This document shows, piece after piece, positions 1 to 8,354 of a stretch of DNA of 64,000 bases; the first letter of the stretch is position 1; each line of letters begins with the position of its first letter. The translations under genes were made by a program, and so were the position numbers. A model generated the notes under the pieces. The model worked only from the letters and a program-made list of their open reading frames with translations, ran no database searches and had not been told where the DNA came from. Source of the stretch: Jeotgalibacillus sp. R-1-5s-1 (GTDB lineage Bacteria > Bacillota > Bacilli > Bacillales > Jeotgalibacillaceae); NCBI RefSeq assembly GCF_004405105.1, contig NZ_SORW01000012.1, forward strand, positions 186,001-250,000, given 5' to 3'.

Positions 1-468
1 ACCATATAGCCATGATGTTCGAACAATGAAAAAGTCCTCCAGAATCTCTTTAACGTATTTTTCTCCTTCCAGCTTTGATTGTCCGTAAACGCTTAGGGGT
101 GAAGGCTCTGTATCTTCAGGGATTGGACTTCTTGATGCACCATTGAATATATAATCCGTACTTACATACACGAGCTTTGCTTTAATTTCATGAACTGCAA
201 GAGCTACATTTTTCGTTCCAGCTCCATTAACCTTAAATGCTTCTTCCTGCTCATTTTCAGCATTATTCACGTCTGTATATGCGGCTGCGTGAATCACGAC
301 ATCAGGGCTATATTTTTTGAAAGTATTTAAAACGTCTTCTGATATTGTTATATCGAGTTGCTGTCTTCCAAGCCCAATAACCTGATGCCCTGCTTTTTCA
401 AGAACATGGTATATTTCCTTCCCTAACTGTCCTCTGCTTCCCGTAACTAACACTTTTAATGTGTCCAT
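1..468 (-). CDS. rfbD: dTDP-4-dehydrorhamnose reductase, partial (C-terminus off window)
   Basis: This enzyme carries out the last step of dTDP-L-rhamnose synthesis, the NADPH reduction of dTDP-4-dehydrorhamnose in the cytoplasm. About 156 N-terminal residues are visible. They begin MDTLKVLVTGSRGQLG, a Rossmann glycine-rich motif, followed by the family motifs HAAAYT, STDYIFNG, YGQSK (catalytic Tyr and Lys) and RTSWLYG. The ATG lies inside the end of rfbB with a 13-nt overlap, so the two are probably translationally coupled. The gene runs off the left edge, so its length and the next gene cannot be judged. The identification is secure. Confidence 0.93.
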   Translation of the reverse strand, partial: MDTLKVLVTGSRGQLGKEIYHVLEKAGHQVIGLGRQQLDITISEDVLNTFKKYSPDVVIHAAAYTDVNNAENEQEEAFKVNGAGTKNVALAVHEIKAKLVYVSTDYIFNGASRSPIPEDTEPSPLSVYGQSKLEGEKYVKEILEDFFIVRTSWLYG

Positions 469-1478
469 ATTTGATCACCGGATTTCTTTGGTTGATAGTT
501 AACATATGAGCCATTCATAATATTTTTCCACCATCCCTCATTTTCCAGATACCACTCTATTGTTTCCTTAAGGCCCTGCTCAAAGTAGTAAGAGGGTTCC
601 CATCCCAGTGCTGACGTTATTTTTGATGGATCAATTGCGTATCGTTTATCGTGTCCTGGCCGATCCGTTACATATTTGATAAGGTTCTTAGGAACGTTCA
701 AATGATCCGTAATCATTTGAACGATTTCGTTATTTGTTTTTTCATTATGCCCACCGATATTGTAGACTTCACCTGCAATCCCATTATGGACAACCAAATC
801 TATAGCTCTGCAATGATCCTTAACATGAAGCCAGTCTCTTATATTTGTTCCATCACCATAAATCGGCAACTCTTTACCTTGTAAAGCATTTGTAATTAGT
901 AATGGTATTAGCTTCTCAGGGAAATGATTAGGTCCATAATTGTTCGAGCATCTTGTTATATTTACGTTCATCCCATAAGTTTCATAATAAGCTCTGACTA
1001 GAAGATCGGCTGCCGTCTTACTCGCTGAGTACGGGCTACTTGGGGCAAGTGGGGTCTCTTCCGTGAAATACCCTGTTTCTCCAAGACTGCCGTATACTTC
1101 ATCTGTAGACACCTGAACAAACTTATAAATGCCATTTACCCTGGCAGCATCGAGAAGGCACTGTGTTCCAAGCACATTCGTTTTAACAAAGATATCCGGC
1201 CCTGTAATGCTGCGGTCAACATGAGACTCTGCTGCAAAATTCACAATCGTATCGATACGGTATTTTTGCAAGATCATATCAACAAGTTCTCTGTTAGCAA
1301 TACTTCCTTTAACAAAAACATAATTTTCATAAAGCTCTATCTCAGTAAGATTTGATAAGTTTCCGGCGTAGGTCAACACATCAAGATTAACCACAAAATG
1401 ATCCTCTTGATCTTTAAGGAGATATTTTATAAAATTACTCCCTATAAATCCCGCCCCTCCTGTTACAAGGTATCTCAT
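456..1478 (-). CDS. rfbB: dTDP-glucose 4,6-dehydratase
   Basis: An NAD-dependent extended SDR enzyme converting dTDP-glucose to dTDP-4-keto-6-deoxyglucose, second step of dTDP-L-rhamnose synthesis. The N-terminus reads MRYLVTGGAGFIGSNF, followed by AAESHVDRSI, the STDEVYG motif and YSASK (catalytic Tyr/Lys), then NNYGPNHFPEKLIP and the family-typical GHDKRYAID. At 340 residues it has normal family length. An upstream in-frame start is possible, but the ATG at 1478 is chosen because it has a GGAGGGGG ribosome binding site and forms an ATGA overlap with rfbC. It overlaps rfbD downstream. No rfbA (glucose-1-phosphate thymidylyltransferase) is visible, so it must lie outside the window. Confidence 0.96.
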   Translation of the reverse strand: MRYLVTGGAGFIGSNFIKYLLKDQEDHFVVNLDVLTYAGNLSNLTEIELYENYVFVKGSIANRELVDMILQKYRIDTIVNFAAESHVDRSITGPDIFVKTNVLGTQCLLDAARVNGIYKFVQVSTDEVYGSLGETGYFTEETPLAPSSPYSASKTAADLLVRAYYETYGMNVNITRCSNNYGPNHFPEKLIPLLITNALQGKELPIYGDGTNIRDWLHVKDHCRAIDLVVHNGIAGEVYNIGGHNEKTNNEIVQMITDHLNVPKNLIKYVTDRPGHDKRYAIDPSKITSALGWEPSYYFEQGLKETIEWYLENEGWWKNIMNGSYVNYQPKKSGDQIWTH

Positions 1479-2041
1479 GCGCGAACCCCCTCCCATATAA
1501 AGTCAAATTCTGCCTGCTCAAATGAAGGGTGAAGCCGGTCTTTATCTGATAGAACAGGCTGAGTTACTGGCCACGTTATTCCAATTAAAGGATCATTCCA
1601 AACAAAACCACGATCATGCTCTTTAGAATATAATTCATCAACTTTGTACTGAACCTCAGTACCTGGCACCAACGTGCAAAAGCCATGAGCAAATCCTTTT
1701 GGTACCAAGAGTTGTCTTTTATTATCTTCAGTTAAAATATAGCCTTCCCACTCCCCAAAAGTAGGTGAGTTCCTCCGAATATCAACAATCACATCATATA
1801 TAGCACCACGGGTAACTCTTACAAGTTTTGACTGAGCTTTGTGTTGGAGTTGATAGTGCATCCCTCTGATCGTTCCCGGATCTTTAGACATCGAATGGTT
1901 TTCCTGGATAAAATTCAGGTTAACCCCGTAATCCTCGAGTAAACTTTGTTTATAACATTCCATAAAATATCCTCTACTATCATTGAAAACAATAGGCTCG
2001 ATCAGCAGAGCATCTTTGAACTTTGTCTTAAATACTTTCAC
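1475..2041 (-). CDS. rfbC: dTDP-4-dehydrorhamnose 3,5-epimerase
   Basis: A cupin-fold epimerase acting at C3 and C5 of dTDP-4-keto-6-deoxyglucose between the RfbB and RfbD steps. Family motifs are visible: FIQENHSMSKDPGTIRGMHYQ (active-site His in RGMHYQ), KLVRVTRGAIYDVIVDIR, and VPKGFAHGFCTL. The 188-residue length is typical. It starts with GTG after GGAGAGGAC, and its stop shares ATGA with rfbB. It lies 15 bp downstream of a glycosyltransferase gene, so all five leftward genes look like one transcript. The gene order rfbC-rfbB-rfbD is seen directly. That the product is dTDP-L-rhamnose is established pathway knowledge. Confidence 0.95.
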   Translation of the reverse strand: MKVFKTKFKDALLIEPIVFNDSRGYFMECYKQSLLEDYGVNLNFIQENHSMSKDPGTIRGMHYQLQHKAQSKLVRVTRGAIYDVIVDIRRNSPTFGEWEGYILTEDNKRQLLVPKGFAHGFCTLVPGTEVQYKVDELYSKEHDRGFVWNDPLIGITWPVTQPVLSDKDRLHPSFEQAEFDFIWEGVRA

Positions 2042-2056
2042 GAAAGTCCTCTCCCT

Positions 2057-3094
2057 TCACTTCACTTTTACAATATGATGGTTGACCTTTCTTGTATGAA
2101 GAAAGATTTCGTGTAACCACTCATCAAGTGAATACTTTTCGTAGATTTGTTCAGGTGGGGTGACGTATCCCTGATAAATAAACGTTCGATCAATAATCGG
2201 ATTGTGACGATCGATAAGCGTAATATTAGAAGGATGATACAAATCATATTCTTTGATAGATTCATTTGTTGTAATCAGTTTTTTTTGTGCTCCGAAAACT
2301 TCTATTGTTCTCATCGTCAAACCATTTTGCTTGGGTCTTTCAATATCTATAATCACTTTTGATCTATTAAATAAATGTGTAATTTCCTCTTTCGACAGTT
2401 TTTCATACTGCAACTCTGCTTTTCCATATTTCCTCATACTCCGGTCAACCAGGCATTTTAAATAGAATAGCTTTTTGCTGGGATAGTAATGGTAAAAATA
2501 ATAATTCAGGTTTTTTTTCACAAGCTGCTTCTCAATTCTTTTTAATACTTTAAATCGATCTGTATGCACCGTTCCTATAAAAAGAACATCGATGTCCTGG
2601 ATCGCTTTGGACTGGGCAGACACTCTATATTCATCAATAAAAAATAATGGTCTAAATTGCATCTTTTCATAAACTGCTGCATCATTCTTATCAAACGTAT
2701 AAACATCATCAAACATATGACGAATAATGTTAGAATTGGGTGAGTAACTGAGTGCATCCCATAAGTAAAGGATCATTCTTGCATTCTGGTGAAGACGTCT
2801 TAACTCTTCTAAATTTTTTTTTGAAATAGCCTCTCCTTTAATAACAAAAATGAAATCGTATTGACGCTCTTTTGTTTGTCTGATGATTTCACGGTAATAG
2901 GCATTACTCTTATGTGCTAAAAGCTTGCGATTTAAGCGGATCAGAGATTTTGTTATGAAATCATTCTTGGGACGCTCGTCAAAATAATCAACGATACATC
3001 CGAAAGACTCCAGCTTTTTGCATATCTCTTTTTCATATCCAAAAAAACTGGCGGAAATCATTAAAATTTTTTTCCCTTTATAATATGCGTTCAT
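2057..3094 (-). CDS. glycosyltransferase, CgeB/GT4-like (putative)
   Basis: A 345-residue cytoplasmic protein with no signal or membrane segment. The N-terminal half looks Rossmann-like (KKILMISASFFGYEKEICKKL) and contains ILYLWDALSYSPN. The C-terminal half has FIGTVHTDRF and LFNRSKVIIDIERPKQNGLTMRTIEVFG, which matches the acceptor/nucleotide region of CgeB-type and GT1/GT4-like transferases, where a conserved Arg-Thr-x-Glu follows a predicted strand. It overlaps the upstream epimerase by ATGA and lies 15 bp before rfbC, so it probably transfers rhamnose or a derived deoxysugar to a surface or spore-coat glycan. CgeB in Bacillus subtilis acts on the spore crust; that link is inference only. 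The acceptor and exact sugar are unknown. Confidence 0.6.
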   Translation of the reverse strand: MNAYYKGKKILMISASFFGYEKEICKKLESFGCIVDYFDERPKNDFITKSLIRLNRKLLAHKSNAYYREIIRQTKERQYDFIFVIKGEAISKKNLEELRRLHQNARMILYLWDALSYSPNSNIIRHMFDDVYTFDKNDAAVYEKMQFRPLFFIDEYRVSAQSKAIQDIDVLFIGTVHTDRFKVLKRIEKQLVKKNLNYYFYHYYPSKKLFYLKCLVDRSMRKYGKAELQYEKLSKEEITHLFNRSKVIIDIERPKQNGLTMRTIEVFGAQKKLITTNESIKEYDLYHPSNITLIDRHNPIIDRTFIYQGYVTPPEQIYEKYSLDEWLHEIFLHTRKVNHHIVKVK

Positions 3095-4221
3095 TTGTAT
3101 AAACCCTTTTCTTTCATCTCAAGCATTGCATGTTCATAAAGATCTTCTTCTACTTCCTGACTGTTCACCCAGTCTGTAAAATGTCTGATTCCTTCTTGAA
3201 ATGAAAACTTTGGATTAAAAAACAAATCGTCCTCTACTTTTGTTAAATCAGCGAAATTATGCCGTATATCACCTAGTCTGTAATGACCAGTCACCTTATA
3301 AGGAATTTCAGCCTGATAACAATGAATCAATGTTTTTGCCACTTCTAACACGTTTACGGCTTTACCTGTTCCTACATTAAAAATCTTGTGATTCGCCTCA
3401 TCCATTTCGATCGCTTTGATCGTTGCATCAACCACATCATCAATGTAAACAAAATCTCTGCTTTCCTTACCGTCTTCAAAAATCATCAAATCATTTCCAT
3501 TTTTAATTCTGGTAGAAAAAATCGACAAAATTCCTGTGTAAGGATTTTTGAGTGACTGGCCCGGCCCATATACATTTTGATATCTGAGTGCAACAGCCGG
3601 AATATTCAAAGACTTCCCAGTAAGCATGACCAAATTTTCCTGGCCGAATTTTGTGAATCCATACACAGATAATGGATTAATACGGGAATCTTCAGACGTA
3701 CTCAGGACATGCACTGTTTCAAAACACTTAGGACATTTTGCTTCAAAGTCGCCTTTCGATAAATTTGTGTCATCACGACTTTCCGGAAAAACTTCACCGT
3801 GTGTTTCACACTTGTATTTCCCTTCACCGTAAATCGCCCTTGATGAAGCGACAACAATTTTTTTAATTTGTTTAGGATTCGCAGCGACGATATTAAGGAG
3901 ATTTACTGTTCCATTAATATTTACATCAACATACTTCTCCACCTCATACATGGATTGTCCTGTGCCTGTCTCGGCGGCAAGGTGCACGACTACGTCAACT
4001 TCTTTTAGTGCAAGCTCAAGATCCTCTTTGTTTCTCACATCTCCATATATAAATTCCACCTGGTTTTTAATGCGTAAAAACAGCTCCGATTTCTGAGGGT
4101 CCTCACCATGAATTTGAGGAGACAAATTATCAATTACTCTAATCTTGTATCCTTTCTCAAGTAATTTCAGAGATAAAGAGCTTCCTATAAATCCTGCTCC
4201 ACCAGTAATCAGTATACGCAT
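3091..4221 (-). CDS. NAD-dependent epimerase with Cys4 insert, probable dTDP-L-rhamnose 4-epimerase-like
   Basis: An extended SDR sugar-nucleotide epimerase of 376 residues starting MRILITGGAGFIGSSLSLKL. It has LAAETGTGQSMYEV, SSRAIYGEG, a YGFTK catalytic pair and RYQNVYGPGQSL. Between SSRAIYG and YGFTK, in place of the usual short loop, lies a segment with KCETHGEVFP and then AKCPKCFETVHV, a potential metal-binding cysteine cluster. I recall such an insert in characterised dTDP-L-rhamnose 4-epimerases (making dTDP-6-deoxy-L-talose) and relatives. The adjacent rfb genes fit that substrate, but activity is inferred. The ATG at 4221 is preferred to an upstream in-frame ATG because GGAGGG lies 8 nt before it. 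It is the first gene of the leftward operon. Confidence 0.72.
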   Translation of the reverse strand: MRILITGGAGFIGSSLSLKLLEKGYKIRVIDNLSPQIHGEDPQKSELFLRIKNQVEFIYGDVRNKEDLELALKEVDVVVHLAAETGTGQSMYEVEKYVDVNINGTVNLLNIVAANPKQIKKIVVASSRAIYGEGKYKCETHGEVFPESRDDTNLSKGDFEAKCPKCFETVHVLSTSEDSRINPLSVYGFTKFGQENLVMLTGKSLNIPAVALRYQNVYGPGQSLKNPYTGILSIFSTRIKNGNDLMIFEDGKESRDFVYIDDVVDATIKAIEMDEANHKIFNVGTGKAVNVLEVAKTLIHCYQAEIPYKVTGHYRLGDIRHNFADLTKVEDDLFFNPKFSFQEGIRHFTDWVNSQEVEEDLYEHAMLEMKEKGLYK

Positions 4222-4242
4222 ATCAGTTCCCTCCACTCGATT

Positions 4243-4258
4243 ATTCTTAATAAAGAAC
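4243..4258. promoter_or_regulatory. palindrome TTCTT-N4-AAGAA, copy 1
   Basis: ATTCTTAATAAAGAAC lies just upstream of the epimerase start. It shares the TTCTT-N4-AAGAA pattern with copies at 4279 and 4574 and a degenerate one at 4623. It is a candidate operator, but the region is AT-rich, so chance recurrence is possible. Confidence 0.35.
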
Positions 4259-4278
4259 TAAAAGACCAAAAAATAAAT

Positions 4279-4294
4279 GTTCTTTAAAAAGAAC
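4279..4294. promoter_or_regulatory. palindrome TTCTT-N4-AAGAA, copy 2
   Basis: GTTCTTTAAAAAGAAC has 7-bp arms that pair perfectly and lies 36 bp from copy 1, in the leader region of the epimerase operon. It is a candidate operator for a dimeric regulator. Confidence 0.4.
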
Positions 4295-4389
4295 GTTTTA
4301 CATATTGTAAACCCATTTTTTCATAAAAGCAATAAGATTTCTCATTTTATTTTGAATATATCTCCACTAATATTCAGCTGATTTATAAT

Positions 4390-4491
4390 TTATAGAAACT
4401 TTTTAAACATGATCATTATAAGTAACCAAAATGGCATTACAATAAATAATCCAAGCAAACATCCTTTTGAAAATCCTTGTTTACTGCTCAT
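4390..4491 (-). CDS. 33-residue single-span membrane protein (putative)
   Basis: A small ORF reading MSSKQGFSKGCLLGLFIVMP and then FWLLIMIMFKKFL. It has one hydrophobic span of about 18 residues between a Lys-containing N-terminus and a KKFL tail. Its ATG is preceded by GGGAGGATATATACA, a strong ribosome binding site at correct spacing, which is the main evidence that it is real. It sits alone on the minus strand upstream of the epimerase operon, separated from it by two palindromes. No family is recognised. It could be a small regulatory or accessory membrane peptide of the polysaccharide locus, or a chance ORF. Confidence 0.5.
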   Translation of the reverse strand: MSSKQGFSKGCLLGLFIVMPFWLLIMIMFKKFL

Positions 4492-4573
4492 TGTATATAT
4501 CCTCCCACTATGACCGTTTCATACATTTATGACTTTAGTTTAATCCATAAAACAGGTTTTTTCCATACTTTTC

Positions 4574-4589
4574 GTTCTTTATGAAGAAT
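4574..4589. promoter_or_regulatory. palindrome TTCTT-N4-AAGAA, copy 3
   Basis: GTTCTTTATGAAGAAT is the third copy of the motif in the divergent intergenic region. It lies about 190 bp before the rightward glycosyltransferase. A weaker copy, ATTCTTTATAATGAAC, follows at 4623-4638. Confidence 0.35.
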
Positions 4590-4778
4590 TTTTGTTTCCT
4601 TGCTATTTTCTTTTCTTTAAATATTCTTTATAATGAACAAAATATCTTTTTTTCATCACCCTTATTTACACATATGGTTTCGACCCTTTCATTTTTCCAG
4701 TTATCTCTTATATGCAAGAAAAGATCCGTCATTTATCACTTTAAATATTCGCCACAAAATATGAAGAGGAGTGATTCT

Positions 4779-5903
4779 ATGAAAATTTTATTACTCGGTG
4801 TACAAAAAATAAAATTCATGCCTTATATTGATTTTTACCTCAGTAACTTAGACTTCTATTCTCACGAAGTCCATTTAATGTACTGGAACCGGGATGGCAA
4901 AGAAGATGCAAACTTAGATCATCGCATTATTGCACATGAATTTAAGCATATTCAGGAAGATGAAGTATCAAAACACAGGAAAATGAAAGGATTTTATAAA
5001 TACCGCAAGCAAGCGCTAAAGTTAATTAAAAGTGAACAATACGATTTTATTATTATCCTGAATACAGCTACAGCATTTCTTGTTCAGGATATTTTGTGGA
5101 CGTCATATAGAAAGAGATATATTTATGATTATCGGGATCCCACTCATGAAAACGTCAGTTGGTACAAATGGCTTGTTGGCAGAATAGCACAGCATTCACG
5201 CATCACCTTTGTCAGTTCTGACGGTTTTAGAAAATTCTTACCATCATATAGTCATATTATTACTTCACACAACCTTATTTCAGATGCTTTATATAAGAGA
5301 CATTTGAGGAAACAGACATCAAGGGAGCAGCTACCTATACGTATACGGTATTGGGGAATGATTAGAGATGAAGAAGTGAATAAATTGGTGATCGACAAGA
5401 TTGCAAATGATTCTCGATTTGAATTACACTACAATGGAAGGATGCAGAAAACAGGTAAAAATTTGGAATATTACTGTCAGAAGCATCAGATTAATAATGT
5501 TTTTTTTCATGGATCATATCTCCCTGATGAAAGATATGATTTTGTTTCCCAAACAGACATTTTACACAACATTTATAAAGAAGATCAATTACTCTCTCAA
5601 GCTATGGGAAATAAATTTTACGACGGGATTATACACTACATCCCTCAAATTTTCACAACCGGATCTTATATGGGGGAGAAAGGCGATAAAGGCGGAGTAG
5701 GTATTGAATGTAATCCTGCAGATCCTTTTTTTGCTGACAAATTATATTCCTATTACACCAATATCAATTGGGAATATTTTTTGAATCAATGTGATTTTTG
5801 TCTTGATCAAATCCTTGATGAATACGAAGATGGCAAAAAATATTTAGAAGATATTTTTGGATCACATAATAAATCTGAGACGAGTACTGTTTACCATGTA
5901 TAG
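4779..5903 (+). CDS. glycosyltransferase, GT4-like (putative)
   Basis: A 374-residue cytoplasmic protein starting MKILLLGVQKIKFMPY. The frame is open for 66 more codons upstream, but the ATG at 4779 has GAGGAG 8 nt before it and the upstream part is low-complexity and hydrophobic, so the shorter form is chosen. The N-terminal half has YDYRDPTHENVSWYKW and ITFVSSDGF, resembling the acceptor domain of family 4 transferases. The C-terminal half has IRYWGMIRDEEVN, FHGSYLPDER and LSQAMGNKFYDGIIHYIPQI, the usual layout where a late Glu or Asn contacts the sugar nucleotide. It is transcribed away from the rfb cluster and ends in a strong terminator. Its substrate is unknown, and context suggests surface glycan assembly. 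Confidence 0.6.
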   Translation: MKILLLGVQKIKFMPYIDFYLSNLDFYSHEVHLMYWNRDGKEDANLDHRIIAHEFKHIQEDEVSKHRKMKGFYKYRKQALKLIKSEQYDFIIILNTATAFLVQDILWTSYRKRYIYDYRDPTHENVSWYKWLVGRIAQHSRITFVSSDGFRKFLPSYSHIITSHNLISDALYKRHLRKQTSREQLPIRIRYWGMIRDEEVNKLVIDKIANDSRFELHYNGRMQKTGKNLEYYCQKHQINNVFFHGSYLPDERYDFVSQTDILHNIYKEDQLLSQAMGNKFYDGIIHYIPQIFTTGSYMGEKGDKGGVGIECNPADPFFADKLYSYYTNINWEYFLNQCDFCLDQILDEYEDGKKYLEDIFGSHNKSETSTVYHV

Positions 5904-5911
5904 TGACAAAT

Positions 5912-5944
5912 CAGAAAAAAGACCACTGTGTGGTCTTTTTTCTG
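5912..5944. terminator. intrinsic terminator after the glycosyltransferase
   Basis: A 15-bp perfect stem (CAGAAAAAAGACCAC with its complement) around a 3-nt loop. T-runs on both strands let it work in either direction. Confidence 0.85.
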
Positions 5945-6181
5945 TTCAAACCCTTGAAGCCTGAACATTTCGACATTGCAAATTGATTAAAGTACTTGTC
6001 TGCTAATCACTTTACCTTAACTAAACAAACTAAAGGGTGCTGATAATAAATGGTGTGTTGCTTTCAGAGAGAAGTGTTTGTGATTACATACGTGAGGTCT
6101 TATTCACCACTTCTATATCCTTCTATTATCTACAGTACCTGAAACTTATTTTATCGTGAATTTTTCTTTATAAGTAAAAGC

Positions 6182-6784
6182 CTACAAGAGGTGGACATCC
6201 TTATCAAACACTGCCGTAATAAACGCAACGCCATCAGCACCGGCTGACAGAACTTTCTTTGCATTTCCTGCATGTATTCCGCCAATTCCCACGACGGGAA
6301 GATGAGGATGCTGTTGCTTCAGCTTTCTGATCCACTCTGTCCCTGTCGGTGTTTTAGCATCTGATTTAGTGTTCGTTGCAAAGATCGGACCAGCACCAAT
6401 GTAATCAACACCCTCGAGAGAACTGTTCGCCAGTTCATGCTCATTCGAGACCGATAGTCCAATGACTAAGTCAGGAAAACGTTCTCTCACTTTATTTGGC
6501 TTTTCATCTTCCTGCCCTATATGAATTCCATCAACATCAAGGATCTGTGCTAGCTCCACATCATCATTTATAAAGAATGGAATCCCATTTGTTCTGCACA
6601 TCTCTCTGAGTGCCAACCCAAGTTCGATCTTTTTCTTTCCATGAAGACTCCCCTGTCCCTTTTCCCTGTATTGAAAAGCGGTAATTCCCGACTCAATTGC
6701 ACGGTTTAAAACAGATAGAGGGTTTTCTCCTCTGCAATTCTGACTCCCAAGAATAAAATACCTTCTTAATGTTGTCGCATCCAT
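6182..6784 (-). CDS. thiE: thiamine phosphate synthase
   Basis: Joins HMP pyrophosphate and the thiazole phosphate to make thiamine monophosphate. Visible motifs are FQYREKG (phosphate-binding Arg/Lys), FFINDDVELA, DGIHIGQED, GLSVSN, and GPIFATNTKSDAKTPTG, followed by VVGIGGI and GADGVAFITAVF. At 200 residues it is somewhat shorter than Bacillus subtilis ThiE (about 222); it stops soon after the GADGVA motif, so the usual last helix is short or missing. Its ATG directly abuts the thiM stop (TAAATG). It is the last gene of thiW-tenA-thiD-thiM-thiE. TenI is the alternative, but the active-site motifs and the context favour ThiE. Confidence 0.9.
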   Translation of the reverse strand: MDATTLRRYFILGSQNCRGENPLSVLNRAIESGITAFQYREKGQGSLHGKKKIELGLALREMCRTNGIPFFINDDVELAQILDVDGIHIGQEDEKPNKVRERFPDLVIGLSVSNEHELANSSLEGVDYIGAGPIFATNTKSDAKTPTGTEWIRKLKQQHPHLPVVGIGGIHAGNAKKVLSAGADGVAFITAVFDKDVHLL

Positions 6785-7552
6785 TTAAACCACCTCAAGT
6801 TTAGAAGCTGATACTGCCAGAGAGTCAAGAAAAGCCGCCTGAAACGTACCGGGTCCAGTAACACCCCGTTTTGAAACAGCCTGTTCAGCAGCCATGCCAT
6901 AAAATTGCAAAGCAGCTAAAACAGCTTGTTCTTCATTGGCCGAAGTTGTCAGACAGGCAGCAATAATTGATCCGAGAAGACAGCCGGCCCCTGTGACTGA
7001 TGTAAGGTAATGATGACCCATTTGATTCGTAAATTGATGCTCAGGTCCAGTAACGACATCGACCTCACCTGTCACAACTGCAATCGTTTTATAGGTATGA
7101 CTGACTCTTTCAGAGATTTCAATTTCATCTCCCTTGATTTCACTGTCGACTCCTTTCATTTCCCGGGAAATGCCCGCAAGATAGGCAAGTTCAGCTGCAT
7201 TTCCTTTAATGACTGTTGGGGTTATTGCCGATAGTATTTCCTTTGCTGCATGTTGTCTGAAAGCTGTAGCACCAACACCAACCGGGTCAAAAACGACTGG
7301 CTTTCCTAACTTCAATGCAGTCTGACCTGCAATGATCATCGCTTCAATGTCCTGTGACCGGATCGTGCCAATATTAAGCAATACCGCATCGGCGGCTGTT
7401 GCCATTTCCTCTGCCTCTTCTTTTGCCTTTGCCATAACCGGACTTCCACCAAATGCAAGTAGCCCATTAGCTGTGAAGTTCATCACTACTTCATTCGTTA
7501 GATGGTGGACGAGAGGCCTGGCTTGTTTCACTTCATCGATGATTGATTTCAT
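6785..7552 (-). CDS. thiM: hydroxyethylthiazole kinase
   Basis: Phosphorylates 4-methyl-5-hydroxyethylthiazole in the thiamine salvage pathway. The family pattern is clear: RPLVHHLTNEVVMNFTANGLLA, GGSPVMA, VLNIGT-type stretch LLNIGTIRSQ, VFDPVGVGAT, IKGNAAE and the catalytic anion-hole GAGCLLGS. The length of 255 residues is normal. It starts 20 nt inside thiD with AAGGAGTGAGAGCTC before its ATG. Downstream it abuts thiE. Its presence with tenA and thiW points to salvage rather than de novo thiazole synthesis by this operon. Confidence 0.95.
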   Translation of the reverse strand: MKSIIDEVKQARPLVHHLTNEVVMNFTANGLLAFGGSPVMAKAKEEAEEMATAADAVLLNIGTIRSQDIEAMIIAGQTALKLGKPVVFDPVGVGATAFRQHAAKEILSAITPTVIKGNAAELAYLAGISREMKGVDSEIKGDEIEISERVSHTYKTIAVVTGEVDVVTGPEHQFTNQMGHHYLTSVTGAGCLLGSIIAACLTTSANEEQAVLAALQFYGMAAEQAVSKRGVTGPGTFQAAFLDSLAVSASKLEVV

Positions 7553-8354
7553 GAGCTCTCACTCCTTCCCTTGTAGCCCAGTGATTAGTTGGACCATTGC
7601 CATGCCCAAGGCTGAATGATTCACGGATGGCAGCAGTGACATATTTCTTCGCTGATTCAACTGCTTCAGGCAATGCCACACCCTTAGCCAGCAAAGAAGT
7701 GATCGCTGCTGAATACGTACAGCCTGTCCCATGCGTATTCGATGTATTGATTCTCGGTGCTGTGAATACGTACATACTGTCTCCATCATAGAGATAGTCT
7801 ACTGCCTGTCCTTCCATATGACCGCCTTTCATTAAGACTGCTCCTGCACCAAATGTTGTAACAAGTTCCATTGCAGCCTGCTTCATGTCTTCATGATCAG
7901 TAATCTTGCGGCCAATCATTTTTTCAGCCTCGGGAATATTTGGTGTTACAAGATCTGTTAATGGCAGAAGCTCTTCGATCAGATAGCTGATTGCCTGTTC
8001 CTCAATCAGGGGGTGTCCACTTGTCGTAACCATGACAGGGTCCATGACATAATGACAGCTTCTTTTTTTCAAGCGATCGCGAATCACGTCCATTCTTTCC
8101 TTGTCAGAGATCATTCCGGTCTTCAGTGCGTGTGGAGGAATATCTGAAAAGACAGAGTCCAGTTGCTTTTCAAGCATGTTGACCGGGACATGATGAACAT
8201 CCTGGACACCTGTCGTATTTTGCGCCACAACAGACGTAATAACAGACATTCCATATGTCCTGAACTCCTGGAACGTCTTCAGATCCGCCTGAACACCCGC
8301 ACCGCCGGATGGATCGGTTCCTGCTATTGTGAGAGTACATGGAATGTTATTCAT
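7533..8354 (-). CDS. thiD: hydroxymethylpyrimidine / phosphomethylpyrimidine kinase
   Basis: A ribokinase-fold kinase that phosphorylates HMP and HMP-P to HMP-PP for ThiE. Motifs include TIAGTDPSGGAGVQADLKTF near the N-terminus, VMDPVMVTTSG, VTPNIPEAE, and the catalytic NTHGTGCTYSAAI near residue 210. The 273-residue length is typical. It overlaps tenA by 8 nt upstream and thiM by 20 nt downstream, which suggests tight translational coupling. Confidence 0.95.
   Translation of the reverse strand: MNNIPCTLTIAGTDPSGGAGVQADLKTFQEFRTYGMSVITSVVAQNTTGVQDVHHVPVNMLEKQLDSVFSDIPPHALKTGMISDKERMDVIRDRLKKRSCHYVMDPVMVTTSGHPLIEEQAISYLIEELLPLTDLVTPNIPEAEKMIGRKITDHEDMKQAAMELVTTFGAGAVLMKGGHMEGQAVDYLYDGDSMYVFTAPRINTSNTHGTGCTYSAAITSLLAKGVALPEAVESAKKYVTAAIRESFSLGHGNGPTNHWATREGVRAHEINHR

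Noticed and set aside
4581-4778. Amino-terminal extension of the GT4-like protein
   Set aside because: The stretch is low-complexity and AT-rich, lacks a ribosome binding site at its ATG, and overlaps a palindrome and likely promoter DNA, whereas ATG 4779 has GAGGAG at proper spacing.
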